Assembly: GCA_021780415.1 (NCBI GenBank)
Contig: JAJXYW010000042.1
Span: 1 to 5,420 of the forward strand
Source: Acidobacteriota bacterium
Lineage (GTDB): Bacteria > Acidobacteriota > Terriglobia > Terriglobales > Acidobacteriaceae
Reading direction: 5' to 3'
Length of the DNA: 5,420 nucleotides
The notes under the pieces are model-generated. The model was not told the origin of the DNA. It did no database searches and worked only from the letters and a program-made list of their open reading frames with translations. Both the position numbers and the translations under genes were made by a program. This document shows positions 1 to 5,420 of this stretch, in pieces; position 1 is the stretch's first letter, and the number at the start of each line of letters is the position of its first letter.

Positions 1-1
1 C

Positions 2-439
2 TTCGGCATCGCCCTGGTCTTCTTCATGGTGCTCAGCCTGGTCGTCTACCGCCTGCTCAAGCGCCGCCAGTTCCTCGGTCAGTTGGAGGGCCTGCGCCTC
101 GAGCCCGAGCAGCTCATGGCCATGATTAACGACGCCGAAACCGCGGGCCTTGACCGCCCCTTCATCATCGACCTCCGCCACCCCCTCGACGTCCTCACCG
201 ACCCGCTCGTTCTCCCCGGAGCCCTGCGCATCGGTCCCGACGAACTCAAGCAGCGCCGCCAGATCATCCCCACCGATCGCGACATTGTTCTCTACTGCAC
301 CTGCCCCAGCGAAGAGACCAGTGCCAAGGTCGCGCTCGAACTCCACCGCATGGGCATTCGCCGCGTACGCCCTCTCCGCGGCGGCCTCCAGGGCTGGAAA
401 GATGCAGGCTACCCCGTCGACGACGCCGTCTTCATCTGA
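2..439 (+). CDS. DedA/VTT-type membrane protein with C-terminal rhodanese domain (5' partial)
   Basis: The reading frame is open to the left edge (first whole codon at 2), so the true start lies outside the window; the ATG at 26 falls inside a hydrophobic segment and is unlikely to be the start. The visible 145 residues begin with the end of a membrane helix (FGIALVFFMVLSLVVYRLL), then a basic stretch (KRR), a short linker and a rhodanese domain. Rhodanese marks, numbered from Met at 26, are IIDLRHPLD (about 47-55), LPGAL (63-67), the active-loop cysteine in LYCTCPSEETS (Cys91, with a second Cys93) and the closing GGLQGWKDAGYPV (119-131). From family knowledge, a helix followed directly by such a domain matches DedA (VTT-domain) inner-membrane proteins fused to a cytoplasmic sulfurtransferase. 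The DedA part is inferred, since almost all of it lies outside. The next gene starts 66 bases downstream on the same strand. The rhodanese call is firm; the fusion partner is likely. Confidence 0.82.
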   Translation, partial: FGIALVFFMVLSLVVYRLLKRRQFLGQLEGLRLEPEQLMAMINDAETAGLDRPFIIDLRHPLDVLTDPLVLPGALRIGPDELKQRRQIIPTDRDIVLYCTCPSEETSAKVALELHRMGIRRVRPLRGGLQGWKDAGYPVDDAVFI

Positions 440-505
440 TCATTTTGCGGCCATCTGACGATTGTTGTGGCGCAATCTATCCCTCCCGGTAGATGATGGT
501 CTGCA

Positions 506-1772
506 ATGTCCACCACCGTCCCATCCTCGGGCTCCGCAGCAGCCTCCGCTCCCGAGCTCACCGAACTCGCGATCACCGGCCCACCCCGCGTCCTCTCCGT
601 AGACATCCTGCGCGGCCTCACCATCGCCTTCATGATCCTCGTCAACGATCCCGGCGACTGGGCCCACGTCTTCGCGCCCCTCGATCACTCCCCCTGGAAC
701 GGCTGGACCCTCACCGACCTCGTCTTCCCGACCTTCCTCTTCCTAGTCGGCGCCTCCATCATCTTCTCGCTCGACGCCCGCGCCCGCAAAGGCGACTGCC
801 GCAAGACCCTCTCCGGCCACATCTTCCTTCGCACCGCAAAAATCCTCCTCCTGCAATACGTCCTCGTCTTCTTCCCGGCCATGCACTGGACGACGATGCG
901 GCTCTACGGCGTCCTCCCGCGCATCGCCCTCTGTTATCTCCTCGCCGGCCTCATCCTCATCGCCACCATAGAAGCTCCCGTCCCGCGTCCCCCTCCTCGT
1001 GGGGATCATCGCCGCGCTCCTCATCGGCTACTGGGTGCTGCTCCGCTGGGTGCCCGTCCCGGGCATCGGCCTCCCCGGACGCGACATCCCCTTCATGGAC
1101 AAGAATCTCAACCTCACCTCCTGGCTCGATCGCTCCGCCATGGTCTGGACGCAGCGCTGGCTGCACACCGGCACGCTCTATCTCAAGACCCGCGATCCCG
1201 AAGGCCTGCTCAGCACGCTTCCGGCGGTTGCCACCACGCTGCTCGGCGCACTCACCGGTCTCTGGATGCGCCAAACGCACGGCCCCCGCAACAGCCGCGC
1301 CCTCCGCCGCATGCAACTCGTTCTCGCCCTCGCCGGCATCCTCGGCATCCTCGCCGGAGCCCTCTGGTCCCCGTGGTTTCCCATCAACAAGAACCTCTGG
1401 ACCTCCAGCTACGTCCTTCTCTCCGCCGGTTGGGCAGCGCTCGCTCTCGCCGCGCTCTCCCTGCTGGTCGACCGCCGCCCCGAACCCTGGCCACGCTGGC
1501 TCCGCATCTCCACCTGGCCATGGTTCGTCTTCGGCTCCAACGCCATCGCCGCCTACGTCGTCTCGATCATCCTCGTCAAAACCTGCCTCTTCATCAAAAT
1601 CACCGGCCCCGACGGCCTCAAGCGCACCCTCTGGCTCCTCTACTACAAGACCCTCTTCGCCCGCACCGCCTCCACCGACTGGACCTCTCTGGCCTTCGCC
1701 CTCAGCATCGTCCTGCTCTGTTTCCTTCCCAACCTCTTCCTCTGGCGTCGCAAGATCTTCCTCAAAATCTGA
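506..1772 (+). pseudogene. NagX/HGSNAT-like membrane acyltransferase (DUF5009 group), split by a +1 frameshift
   Basis: Two frames carry consecutive halves of one protein. The first (506-988, 161 residues) has RVLSVDILRGLTIAFMILVN, then the motif DHSPWNGWTLTDLVFPTFLF, then YGVLPRIALCYLL. The second (990-1772, 260 residues) has PINKNLWTSSYVLLSAGW and FGSNAIAAYVVS. These are hallmarks of the family of heparan-alpha-glucosaminide N-acetyltransferase and bacterial NagX, which move acetyl groups across a membrane onto amino sugars. His61 sits where I recall the catalytic histidine of human HGSNAT (H269, before xxWNG). I count about ten hydrophobic helices, four before and six after the break. The shift falls in the CCCCC run at 989-993; dropping one C restores a 421-residue protein. 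The ATG at 506 has only a weak ribosome binding site but precedes the first conserved motif by about 28 residues. Without correction, frame one runs on as Pro/Arg/His-rich nonsense to 2029, overlapping the next gene. It could be a true pseudogene, an assembly error or, less likely, ribosomal frameshifting. The actual substrate is unknown. Confidence 0.83.
989..993 (+). other. Frameshift site: run of five C
   Basis: Frame-one codons read CGT CCC CCT CCT CGT. After removal of one C they read CGT CCC CTC CTC GTG GGG ATC, giving R-P-L-L-V-G-I, a natural entry into the next membrane helix. The downstream frame is closed by TAG at 969-971, so the change of frame must occur between there and about 998. 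The GTG at 999 has no Shine-Dalgarno before it, so independent translation of the second half is poorly supported. Confidence 0.75.
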
Positions 1773-1829
1773 AGCCCCACCCCACCCTCACCACTGCACG
1801 AATCCTCACTCCGTATCACAATAGAAGAG

Positions 1830-1843
1830 GATCGCAAGCGATC
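1830..1843. repeat. Perfect short inverted repeat abutting the ubiD ribosome binding site
   Basis: GATCGC (1830-1835), AA, GCGATC (1838-1843) form a 6-bp inverted repeat that ends one base before the Shine-Dalgarno stretch beginning at 1844. In RNA it would fold as a small hairpin with a CAAG-type tetraloop. It could tune translation or be a protein-binding half-site pair, or simply be chance. No function is shown by the sequence. Confidence 0.45.
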
Positions 1844-1853
1844 AGGAAGAGGG
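1844..1853 (+). promoter_or_regulatory. Ribosome binding site of the UbiD-family gene
   Basis: AGGAAGAGGG lies 6 bases before the GTG at 1860. It decides the start: the frame is open further upstream but has no other start codon with a ribosome binding site. Confidence 0.7.
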
Positions 1854-1859
1854 AACACC

Positions 1860-3452
1860 GTGGGATACGAAAGTCTGCGCGACTGGATCAAAGCTCTCGA
1901 CAAAGCCGGCGAACTCAAGCGCATCACCGCCGAAGTCTCACCCATCCTCGAGATGGCCGAAATCGCCGACCGCGCCTCGAAATCCGGGAAGGGAACTGCC
2001 CGTGCCGGAGGCCCCGCCCTCCTCTTTGAAAACATCACCGGCTATAAGGGCGCGCAGGTCCTGATGAACCAGTTCGGCAGCGACCGCCGCATGCGTCTCG
2101 CCCTCGAAGTCGACTCGCTCGACGACATCGCCCACCGCATCGAAACCCTCCTCCGCCCCGTCGTCCCCACCGGCATCATGGACAAGCTCAAGCTCCTCCC
2201 CATGCTCGCCGAAGTCGGCAGCTTCTTCCCCAAAACCATCGACGCGCGCAAGGCTCCCTGCAAGGAAGTCATCCTCCGTACCGATCGCGGCGACGACATC
2301 GACGTCCTCAAATTCCCCATCCTCCAAACCTGGCCCGACGACGGTGGCCGCTTCATCACCCTCCCCCTGGTCACCACCCGCGACCCCAAATCCGGCAAGC
2401 GCAACCTCGGCATGTACCGCATGCAGGTCTACGACGCCAACACTACCGGCATGCACTGGCAGCGCCAGAAGGTAGCCGCCGAGCACCTCCGCGACCGCCT
2501 CCGCGCCGCCACGCCCGACTCCGCCGGTCAGGTCGAACTCATGGCCCTCACCGCTGGCGGCACCAGCGCAGCCGCCCCCAACTCCGTCCCCCAACTGGTC
2601 GCCACAAAGATTCGCGGCGAGCGCATGGAAGTCGCCGTAGCCATCGGCACCGACCCCGCCACCACCTTCTCCGCCATCGTTCCCGCGCCCCCCGAAGTCG
2701 AGGAGTACCTCATCGCCGGCTTCCTCCGCCAGCAGGCCGTCGAACTCGTCCGCTGCGAAACCGTCGACCTCGACGTCCCCGCCCACACCGAAATCATCCT
2801 CGAAGGCTACGTCGAACTCGGCGAACTCCGCACCGAGGGCCCCTTCGGTGACCACACCGGCTTCTACACCATGCAGGACGACTACCCCGTCTTCCACCTC
2901 ACCTGCATCACGCATCGCAAAAACCCCATCTACGCCGCCACCGTCGTCGGCCGCCCGCCCATGGAAGACACCTGGATGATCAAGGGTGTCGAGCGCATCT
3001 TCCTTCCGCTCATGAAGCTCACCATCCCCGAGATCATCGACATCAACCTCCCCGCCGAAGGCGTCGCCCACAACCTCATGCTCGTGCGCATCCGCAAGAG
3101 CTACCCAGGCCACGCGCGCAAGGTCATGCACGCCATCTGGGGCCTCGGCCAGGCCATGTTCACCAAGTGCATCGTCGTCGTCGACGAAGACTGCGACGTC
3201 CAGGACGTCTCCGACGTCATGCTCCGCGTCGGCAACAACATCGACCCCGAGCGCGACATCCAGTTCACCCTCGGCCCCGTCGACACCCTCGACCACGCCA
3301 GCCGCCTCCCCAACTACGGCAGCAAGATGGGCATCGACGCCACCCGCAAATGGCCCGCCGAAGGCTTCCACCGCCCCTGGCCCTCCATCCTCACCATGCC
3401 CTCCGAAATCAAATCCAAAGTCGACGCCCTCTGCAAATCCCTCGGCTTTTAG
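1860..3452 (+). CDS. UbiD-family (prenylated-FMN dependent) decarboxylase
   Basis: This is a 530-residue cytoplasmic enzyme of the UbiD family, which decarboxylates aromatic or unsaturated acids using prenylated FMN supplied by a UbiX partner. Alignment from memory to E. coli UbiD (497 aa) gives clear matches: NLGMYRMQV (Asn182 as metal ligand, Arg187 as catalytic arginine), AIGTDPATTF (261-270), EEYLIAGFLR with Glu282 matching the second metal ligand, EIILEGYVELGE (311-322), TEGPFGDHTGFY with Glu326 and Asp331 as the acidic catalytic pair, YPGHARKVMHAIWG (415-428) and YGSKMGIDATRKWP (486-499). Two features differ: the histidine that follows the arginine by 16 residues in E. coli is Gln203 here, and about 34 extra residues lie between roughly 205 and 255. 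The GTG start is set by the ribosome binding site. It follows the broken acyltransferase by 87 bases and may share its transcript. The substrate is unknown: it could be a menaquinone-route decarboxylase (MqnL-like), a ubiD-type enzyme or an aromatic-acid degrader. No UbiX gene is in view. Confidence 0.93.
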   Translation: MGYESLRDWIKALDKAGELKRITAEVSPILEMAEIADRASKSGKGTARAGGPALLFENITGYKGAQVLMNQFGSDRRMRLALEVDSLDDIAHRIETLLRPVVPTGIMDKLKLLPMLAEVGSFFPKTIDARKAPCKEVILRTDRGDDIDVLKFPILQTWPDDGGRFITLPLVTTRDPKSGKRNLGMYRMQVYDANTTGMHWQRQKVAAEHLRDRLRAATPDSAGQVELMALTAGGTSAAAPNSVPQLVATKIRGERMEVAVAIGTDPATTFSAIVPAPPEVEEYLIAGFLRQQAVELVRCETVDLDVPAHTEIILEGYVELGELRTEGPFGDHTGFYTMQDDYPVFHLTCITHRKNPIYAATVVGRPPMEDTWMIKGVERIFLPLMKLTIPEIIDINLPAEGVAHNLMLVRIRKSYPGHARKVMHAIWGLGQAMFTKCIVVVDEDCDVQDVSDVMLRVGNNIDPERDIQFTLGPVDTLDHASRLPNYGSKMGIDATRKWPAEGFHRPWPSILTMPSEIKSKVDALCKSLGF

Positions 3453-3469
3453 CGCGCCACTCCATCAAC

Positions 3470-3491
3470 GCGGAGCGACTGAACTCTCCGC
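3470..3491 (+). terminator. Weak stem-loop after the UbiD-family gene
   Basis: GCGGAG (3470-3475) and CTCCGC (3486-3491) can pair around a 10-base loop, 17 bases after the stop codon. No T-run follows, so this is at best a poor intrinsic terminator or an RNA 3'-end stabiliser. Confidence 0.28.
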
Positions 3492-3751
3492 ACGACCTTT
3501 GCGCCCCCGTATCGAACTCGTCCCCCAACTCGCCGACCACCTACTCCTGGGCGCAGACTTGTGGCTTTAGCGCAAGCTCTGAGCTCGGTCTGTCCCTTCA
3601 CGATGCACATCTGCTTCGTTCAAGTAGCACATTAGTCCACCGACATCTGCAAAGAACTGCGCAAATCGTGGAAACTCACCCCTCAAGTGATTGATTTAAT
3701 TGATACAGCTTTGGCCTCTAAAGTGCTTCTAGCCATCACATCGTGAAAACC

Positions 3752-3757
3752 AGGAGG
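3752..3757 (+). promoter_or_regulatory. Strong ribosome binding site of the PEP-CTERM gene
   Basis: AGGAGG, a full match to the Shine-Dalgarno core, lies 7 bases before the ATG at 3765. It is the strongest such site in the window and fixes this start over the in-frame ATG at codon 12. Confidence 0.85.
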
Positions 3758-3764
3758 TTATCCG

Positions 3765-4508
3765 ATGAGTTGTAGCACCGGCACCAACTTGCTCCGCATG
3801 CAGTCCCTGGCCGTGCTCCTGGTGAGCGCTGCTATGTGCGCCCCCAACGCGTTCGCTCAAACCAACGAACCTCCGCCCTCCGGCGCTATTCTCGATCTCG
3901 CAGGCCAGACCATCAACCACGGAACCGCAGCATCTGAATCCGTTTCGTTTACGGCAAATCTCGCCAATACGGACATCACCTTCGCGTTCCGGGATGATCC
4001 CGCATATATTTCGTTCAGCGATGTGTCCCTCACCGACACATCAACCGGCAGCTCAACCAACCTCATCCTCAACGGCGACTTCAGTCATGGATCAGGTTCA
4101 AATGCAACCGATTGGACCTACGCGAATATCTACGGAGCGCAAGCTAGCGGTGTAGTATCGTCCTCGTGCAACGGTGGTCTAGCTACGTGCTGGTACGATG
4201 GCGCGTATCAGGCCTACGACGCCATCGACCAGATAGTAGGCACAACTATCGGTGATTCCTATCTCCTGTCGTTCGCATACTCGGAAAACGGGAGTTTATC
4301 GACCTTCTCGGATCTGTCGACTAACGGAAACATCACTGATTCCGGCGGAAACGGTGTCGACATTCTCGCCTACGAGCAGGCTGGCCTGCCCTCCGCAGGC
4401 ACGGCTACCCCTGAGCCCGATTCGATCTGGCTCATGTCCACCGGCGTTCTAATGCTCGGTGCTGCGTTCTACTACAAGCGCCGCAACGGCTACGGTGAAA
4501 TCTTCTAA
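3765..4508 (+). CDS. Exported PEP-CTERM sorting-domain protein
   Basis: This 247-residue protein is built for export. Residues 1-31 form a signal peptide: a hydrophobic core LAVLLVSAAM, then a likely cut after NAFA at about residue 31. The mature part has a beta-rich, Ser/Thr/Gly/Asn-rich region with NLILNGDF (99-106) followed by a tryptophan-containing WTYANIYG, a pattern common in carbohydrate-binding-like domains of PEP-CTERM proteins. AYQAYDAIDQIVGTTIGDSY (147-166) is also typical of such proteins. Cys135 and Cys142 could form a disulfide. The C-terminus has PEP at 216-218, a hydrophobic helix at about 220-237 and the basic cluster KRR (238-240), the tripartite signal that exosortase/EpsH recognises and removes. 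The seven residues after KRR are a slightly long tail. Such proteins usually go to the cell surface or to exopolysaccharide. No exosortase gene is in the window. Codon use is less C-ended than in the flanking genes. The role is unknown beyond surface location. Confidence 0.88.
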   Translation: MSCSTGTNLLRMQSLAVLLVSAAMCAPNAFAQTNEPPPSGAILDLAGQTINHGTAASESVSFTANLANTDITFAFRDDPAYISFSDVSLTDTSTGSSTNLILNGDFSHGSGSNATDWTYANIYGAQASGVVSSSCNGGLATCWYDGAYQAYDAIDQIVGTTIGDSYLLSFAYSENGSLSTFSDLSTNGNITDSGGNGVDILAYEQAGLPSAGTATPEPDSIWLMSTGVLMLGAAFYYKRRNGYGEIF

Positions 4509-4549
4509 CCTCAACTAGCAATCGTCTCTGAATCTGTAACACCATGAAG

Positions 4550-4589
4550 AAGGAGAGGCCGCACCCATAGGGCAGGCGTCTCTCCTCTT
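4550..4589 (+). terminator. Probable intrinsic terminator after the PEP-CTERM gene
   Basis: GGAGAG (4552-4557) pairs with CTCTCC (4580-4585), extended by an A-T pair outside and, inside, by GCC (4558-4560) with GGC (4575-4577) across a GT bulge; CCC and GGG within the loop can pair too. A pyrimidine-rich tail (TCTTCTGTTT) follows. It lies about 40 bases after the stop codon. The tail is not a pure T-run, so efficiency is uncertain. Confidence 0.5.
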
Positions 4590-4605
4590 CTGTTTGCGCC
4601 TGCCC
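4570..4605. repeat. Nine-base inverted repeat overlapping the terminator hairpin
   Basis: GGGCAGGCG (4570-4578) and CGCCTGCCC (4597-4605) are perfect reverse complements separated by 18 bases. The left arm lies inside the loop and inner stem of the hairpin at 4550-4589, so the two folds exclude each other. It could be an alternative fold, a terminator for the opposite strand or chance in GC-rich DNA. Confidence 0.55.
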
Positions 4606-4632
4606 CACCCATCCCATCCATGGATCTCCGCA

Positions 4633-4645
4633 TGTTCGGCGAACA
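4633..4645. repeat. Short palindrome upstream of mtnP
   Basis: TGTTC, GGC, GAACA form a perfect 5-bp dyad about 37 bases before the possible -10 box of mtnP. Its place is suitable for an operator, but its length makes chance plausible. Confidence 0.3.
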
Positions 4646-4681
4646 GGAAGATGTCTGCCTCCGCCCTTCCCGCGCGAACGA

Positions 4682-4687
4682 TATACT
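4682..4687 (+). promoter_or_regulatory. Possible -10 box of mtnP
   Basis: TATACT matches the sigma-70 -10 consensus in five of six bases and stands out in GC-rich surroundings, 43 bases before the TTG start. I see no good -35 box at 16-18 bases upstream, so the promoter may be activator dependent or the match accidental. Confidence 0.35.
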
Positions 4688-4720
4688 GCTCAAGGCGCAC
4701 CCATGCGCGGTACGTTCATA

Positions 4721-4724
4721 GGAG
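4721..4724 (+). promoter_or_regulatory. mtnP: Ribosome binding site that sets the TTG start of mtnP
   Basis: GGAG lies 6 bases before TTG at 4731. An in-frame TAG at 4719-4721 closes the frame just upstream, and the first downstream ATG (4779) would remove the GGSG phosphate-binding loop, so TTG is the only sensible start. Confidence 0.75.
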
Positions 4725-4730
4725 ACAGGT

Positions 4731-5420
4731 TTGGCGAAGGCAGAAATCGGCATCATCGGCGGCAGCGGGCTCTACAACATGGACGGTCTCACCAACGTCT
4801 CTGAGCACCGCATCGAAACACCCTTCGGCGACCCCAGCGAAGTCTTCGTCCTCGGCACCCTCGAAGGCCGCCAGGTCGCCTTCCTCGCGCGCCACGGCAA
4901 GGGCCACCGCATCCTCCCCAGCGAGCTCAACTTCCGCGCCAACATCTACGCCATGAAGTCCCTCGGCGTCACCAGCATCCTCTCCGTCAGCGCCGTCGGC
5001 AGCCTCAAGGAAGAGCACAAGCCCACCGACTTCGTCATCCCCGACCAGTTCATCGACCGCACCTTTGCCCGCTCCGCGACCTTCTTCGGCGAAGGCATCG
5101 TCGGCCACATCGCCTTCGCCGACCCCGTCTGCCCCATCGTCTCCTACGTCTTCGAACAGGCCTGCGCCGAGGTCGGCGTCGTCGCCAAGCGCGGCGGCAC
5201 CTACGTCTGCATGGAAGGCCCCCAGTTCTCCACCCGCGCCGAGTCCAACCTCTACCGCTCCTGGGGCGCCGACATCATCGGCATGACCAACCTCCAGGAA
5301 GCCAAGCTCGCCCGCGAGGCCGAGATCAGCTACGCCACCCTCGCCATGGTCACCGACTACGACTGCTGGCGCGAAGGCCACGACGACGTCACCATCGAGC
5401 AGGTCATCGCCGTCATGCAC
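4731..5420 (+). CDS. mtnP: S-methyl-5'-thioadenosine phosphorylase (3' partial)
   Basis: The 230 visible codons encode the bulk of a protein that is usually about 280-300 residues; the end lies beyond the window. The enzyme is cytosolic and splits methylthioadenosine with phosphate into adenine and 5-methylthioribose-1-phosphate, the entry to methionine salvage and removal of a polyamine-synthesis by-product. Family marks are the phosphate-binding GIIGGSGLY (7-15), ARHGKGHR (53-60), SAVGSL (87-92), IPDQFIDRT (103-111), the substrate-site [14 protein letters not shown] (159-172), MTN with [10 protein letters not shown] (185-199) and VTDYDCW (207-213). The aspartates Asp209 and Asp211 match the pair that gives 6-aminopurine (adenine) preference in human MTAP (Asp220/Asp222) and argue against a guanosine/inosine-type PNP. 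The start is TTG, fixed by an in-frame stop just upstream. Nothing else of methionine salvage is in view. A secondary role on other 5'-modified adenosines is possible but not shown. Confidence 0.94.
   Translation, partial: MAKAEIGIIGGSGLYNMDGLTNVSEHRIETPFGDPSEVFVLGTLEGRQVAFLARHGKGHRILPSELNFRANIYAMKSLGVTSILSVSAVGSLKEEHKPTDFVIPDQFIDRTFARSATFFGEGIVGHIAFADPVCPIVSYVFEQACAEVGVVAKRGGTYVCMEGPQFSTRAESNLYRSWGADIIGMTNLQEAKLAREAEISYATLAMVTDYDCWREGHDDVTIEQVIAVMH

Larger units (their letters stand above)
3453..3764. other. Gene-poor spacer between ubiD-like and PEP-CTERM genes
   Basis: These 312 bases show no convincing gene on either strand: the C-biased codon pattern stops at the ubiD-like stop codon. 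The spacer holds a weak stem-loop at 3470-3491 and, near its end, an AT-richer island (about 3687-3724, including TTGATT at 3691 and TTGATA at 3700) that may carry the promoter of the next gene. I could not place a -35/-10 pair with good spacing. Confidence 0.5.

Noticed and set aside
460..477. Small GATTG/CAATC stem-loop between the rhodanese and acyltransferase genes
   Set aside because: Only five pairs plus a wobble and no T-run follows; too weak to call a terminator.
999..1772. Second half of the acyltransferase as an independent gene starting at GTG 999
   Set aside because: There is no ribosome binding site, the start falls inside a membrane helix, and the product would lack the catalytic histidine region.
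493..1824. A 443-codon plus-strand frame across the acyltransferase region
   Set aside because: Its translation is Arg/Pro/Ser/His-rich with no membrane segments or motifs, while the conserved family motifs lie in the other two frames.
3190..3230. Three GACGTC copies close together
   Set aside because: They encode the repeated Asp-Val of DVQDVSDV within the ubiD-like protein and result from codon bias.
1938..3371. A 477-codon open frame on the minus strand opposite the ubiD-like gene
   Set aside because: Sense codons mostly end in C, so this antisense frame is mostly GNN codons (Gly, Ala, Val, Asp, Glu) and rarely meets a stop. Its composition is exactly that artefact, and the sense protein is clearly a known family.
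3167..3694. Plus-strand frame over the end of the ubiD-like gene and into the spacer
   Set aside because: It is an Arg/His/Pro-rich shadow of the ubiD-like gene, and its tail in the spacer has no recognisable character.
3636..3746. A 36-codon open stretch in the spacer reading DICKELRKSWKLTPQ and onward, helical in character
   Set aside because: It has no ATG, only an internal GTG with no ribosome binding site, and this length is expected by chance. At most it is a gene remnant, which I cannot support.
4716..5420. Open frame on the minus strand opposite mtnP
   Set aside because: Same artefact: Ala/Asp/Gly/Val/Glu-rich translation opposite a well-conserved sense gene.

Overview
The window is GC-rich, and its coding regions strongly prefer codons ending in C. 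All recognisable genes read on the + strand. The combination of a DedA-rhodanese fusion, a NagX/HGSNAT-type membrane acyltransferase, a long UbiD-family decarboxylase, a PEP-CTERM exported protein and an MTA phosphorylase suggests a Gram-negative soil bacterium, most likely Acidobacteriota (Terriglobia). This assignment is inferred from family character and composition; no marker gene is present.

Layout: (1) positions 2-439 hold the C-terminal part of a membrane protein ending in a rhodanese domain, cut by the left edge. (2) Positions 506-1772 hold a multi-pass acyltransferase of the DUF5009/NagX/HGSNAT group. It is split by an apparent one-base insertion in a run of five C at 989-993. Removing one C gives a continuous 421-residue protein. 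(3) Positions 1860-3452 hold a complete UbiD-family decarboxylase with a GTG start, a good ribosome binding site and a perfect short palindrome touching that site. (4) Positions 3453-3764 form a gene-poor spacer with a weak stem-loop. (5) Positions 3765-4508 hold a secreted PEP-CTERM protein with a near-perfect Shine-Dalgarno and visibly different codon use. (6) Positions 4509-4730 form a spacer with two overlapping, mutually exclusive hairpins, a small palindrome and a possible -10 box. (7) Positions 4731-5420 hold the first 230 codons of mtnP (S-methyl-5'-thioadenosine phosphorylase), starting at TTG and cut by the right edge.

The first three genes lie close together (gaps of 66 and 87 bases) and could be one transcript. 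The PEP-CTERM gene and mtnP look like separate units. I see no shared pathway joining all genes. A UbiD enzyme near a nucleoside phosphorylase permits a menaquinone (futalosine route) or methionine-salvage reading, but nothing here proves a link. I see no mobile element, CRISPR array, tRNA, rRNA or clear new defence or biosynthetic system. The points most worth checking are the frameshift, the altered metal/cofactor site and insertion in UbiD, and the overlapping hairpins before mtnP.
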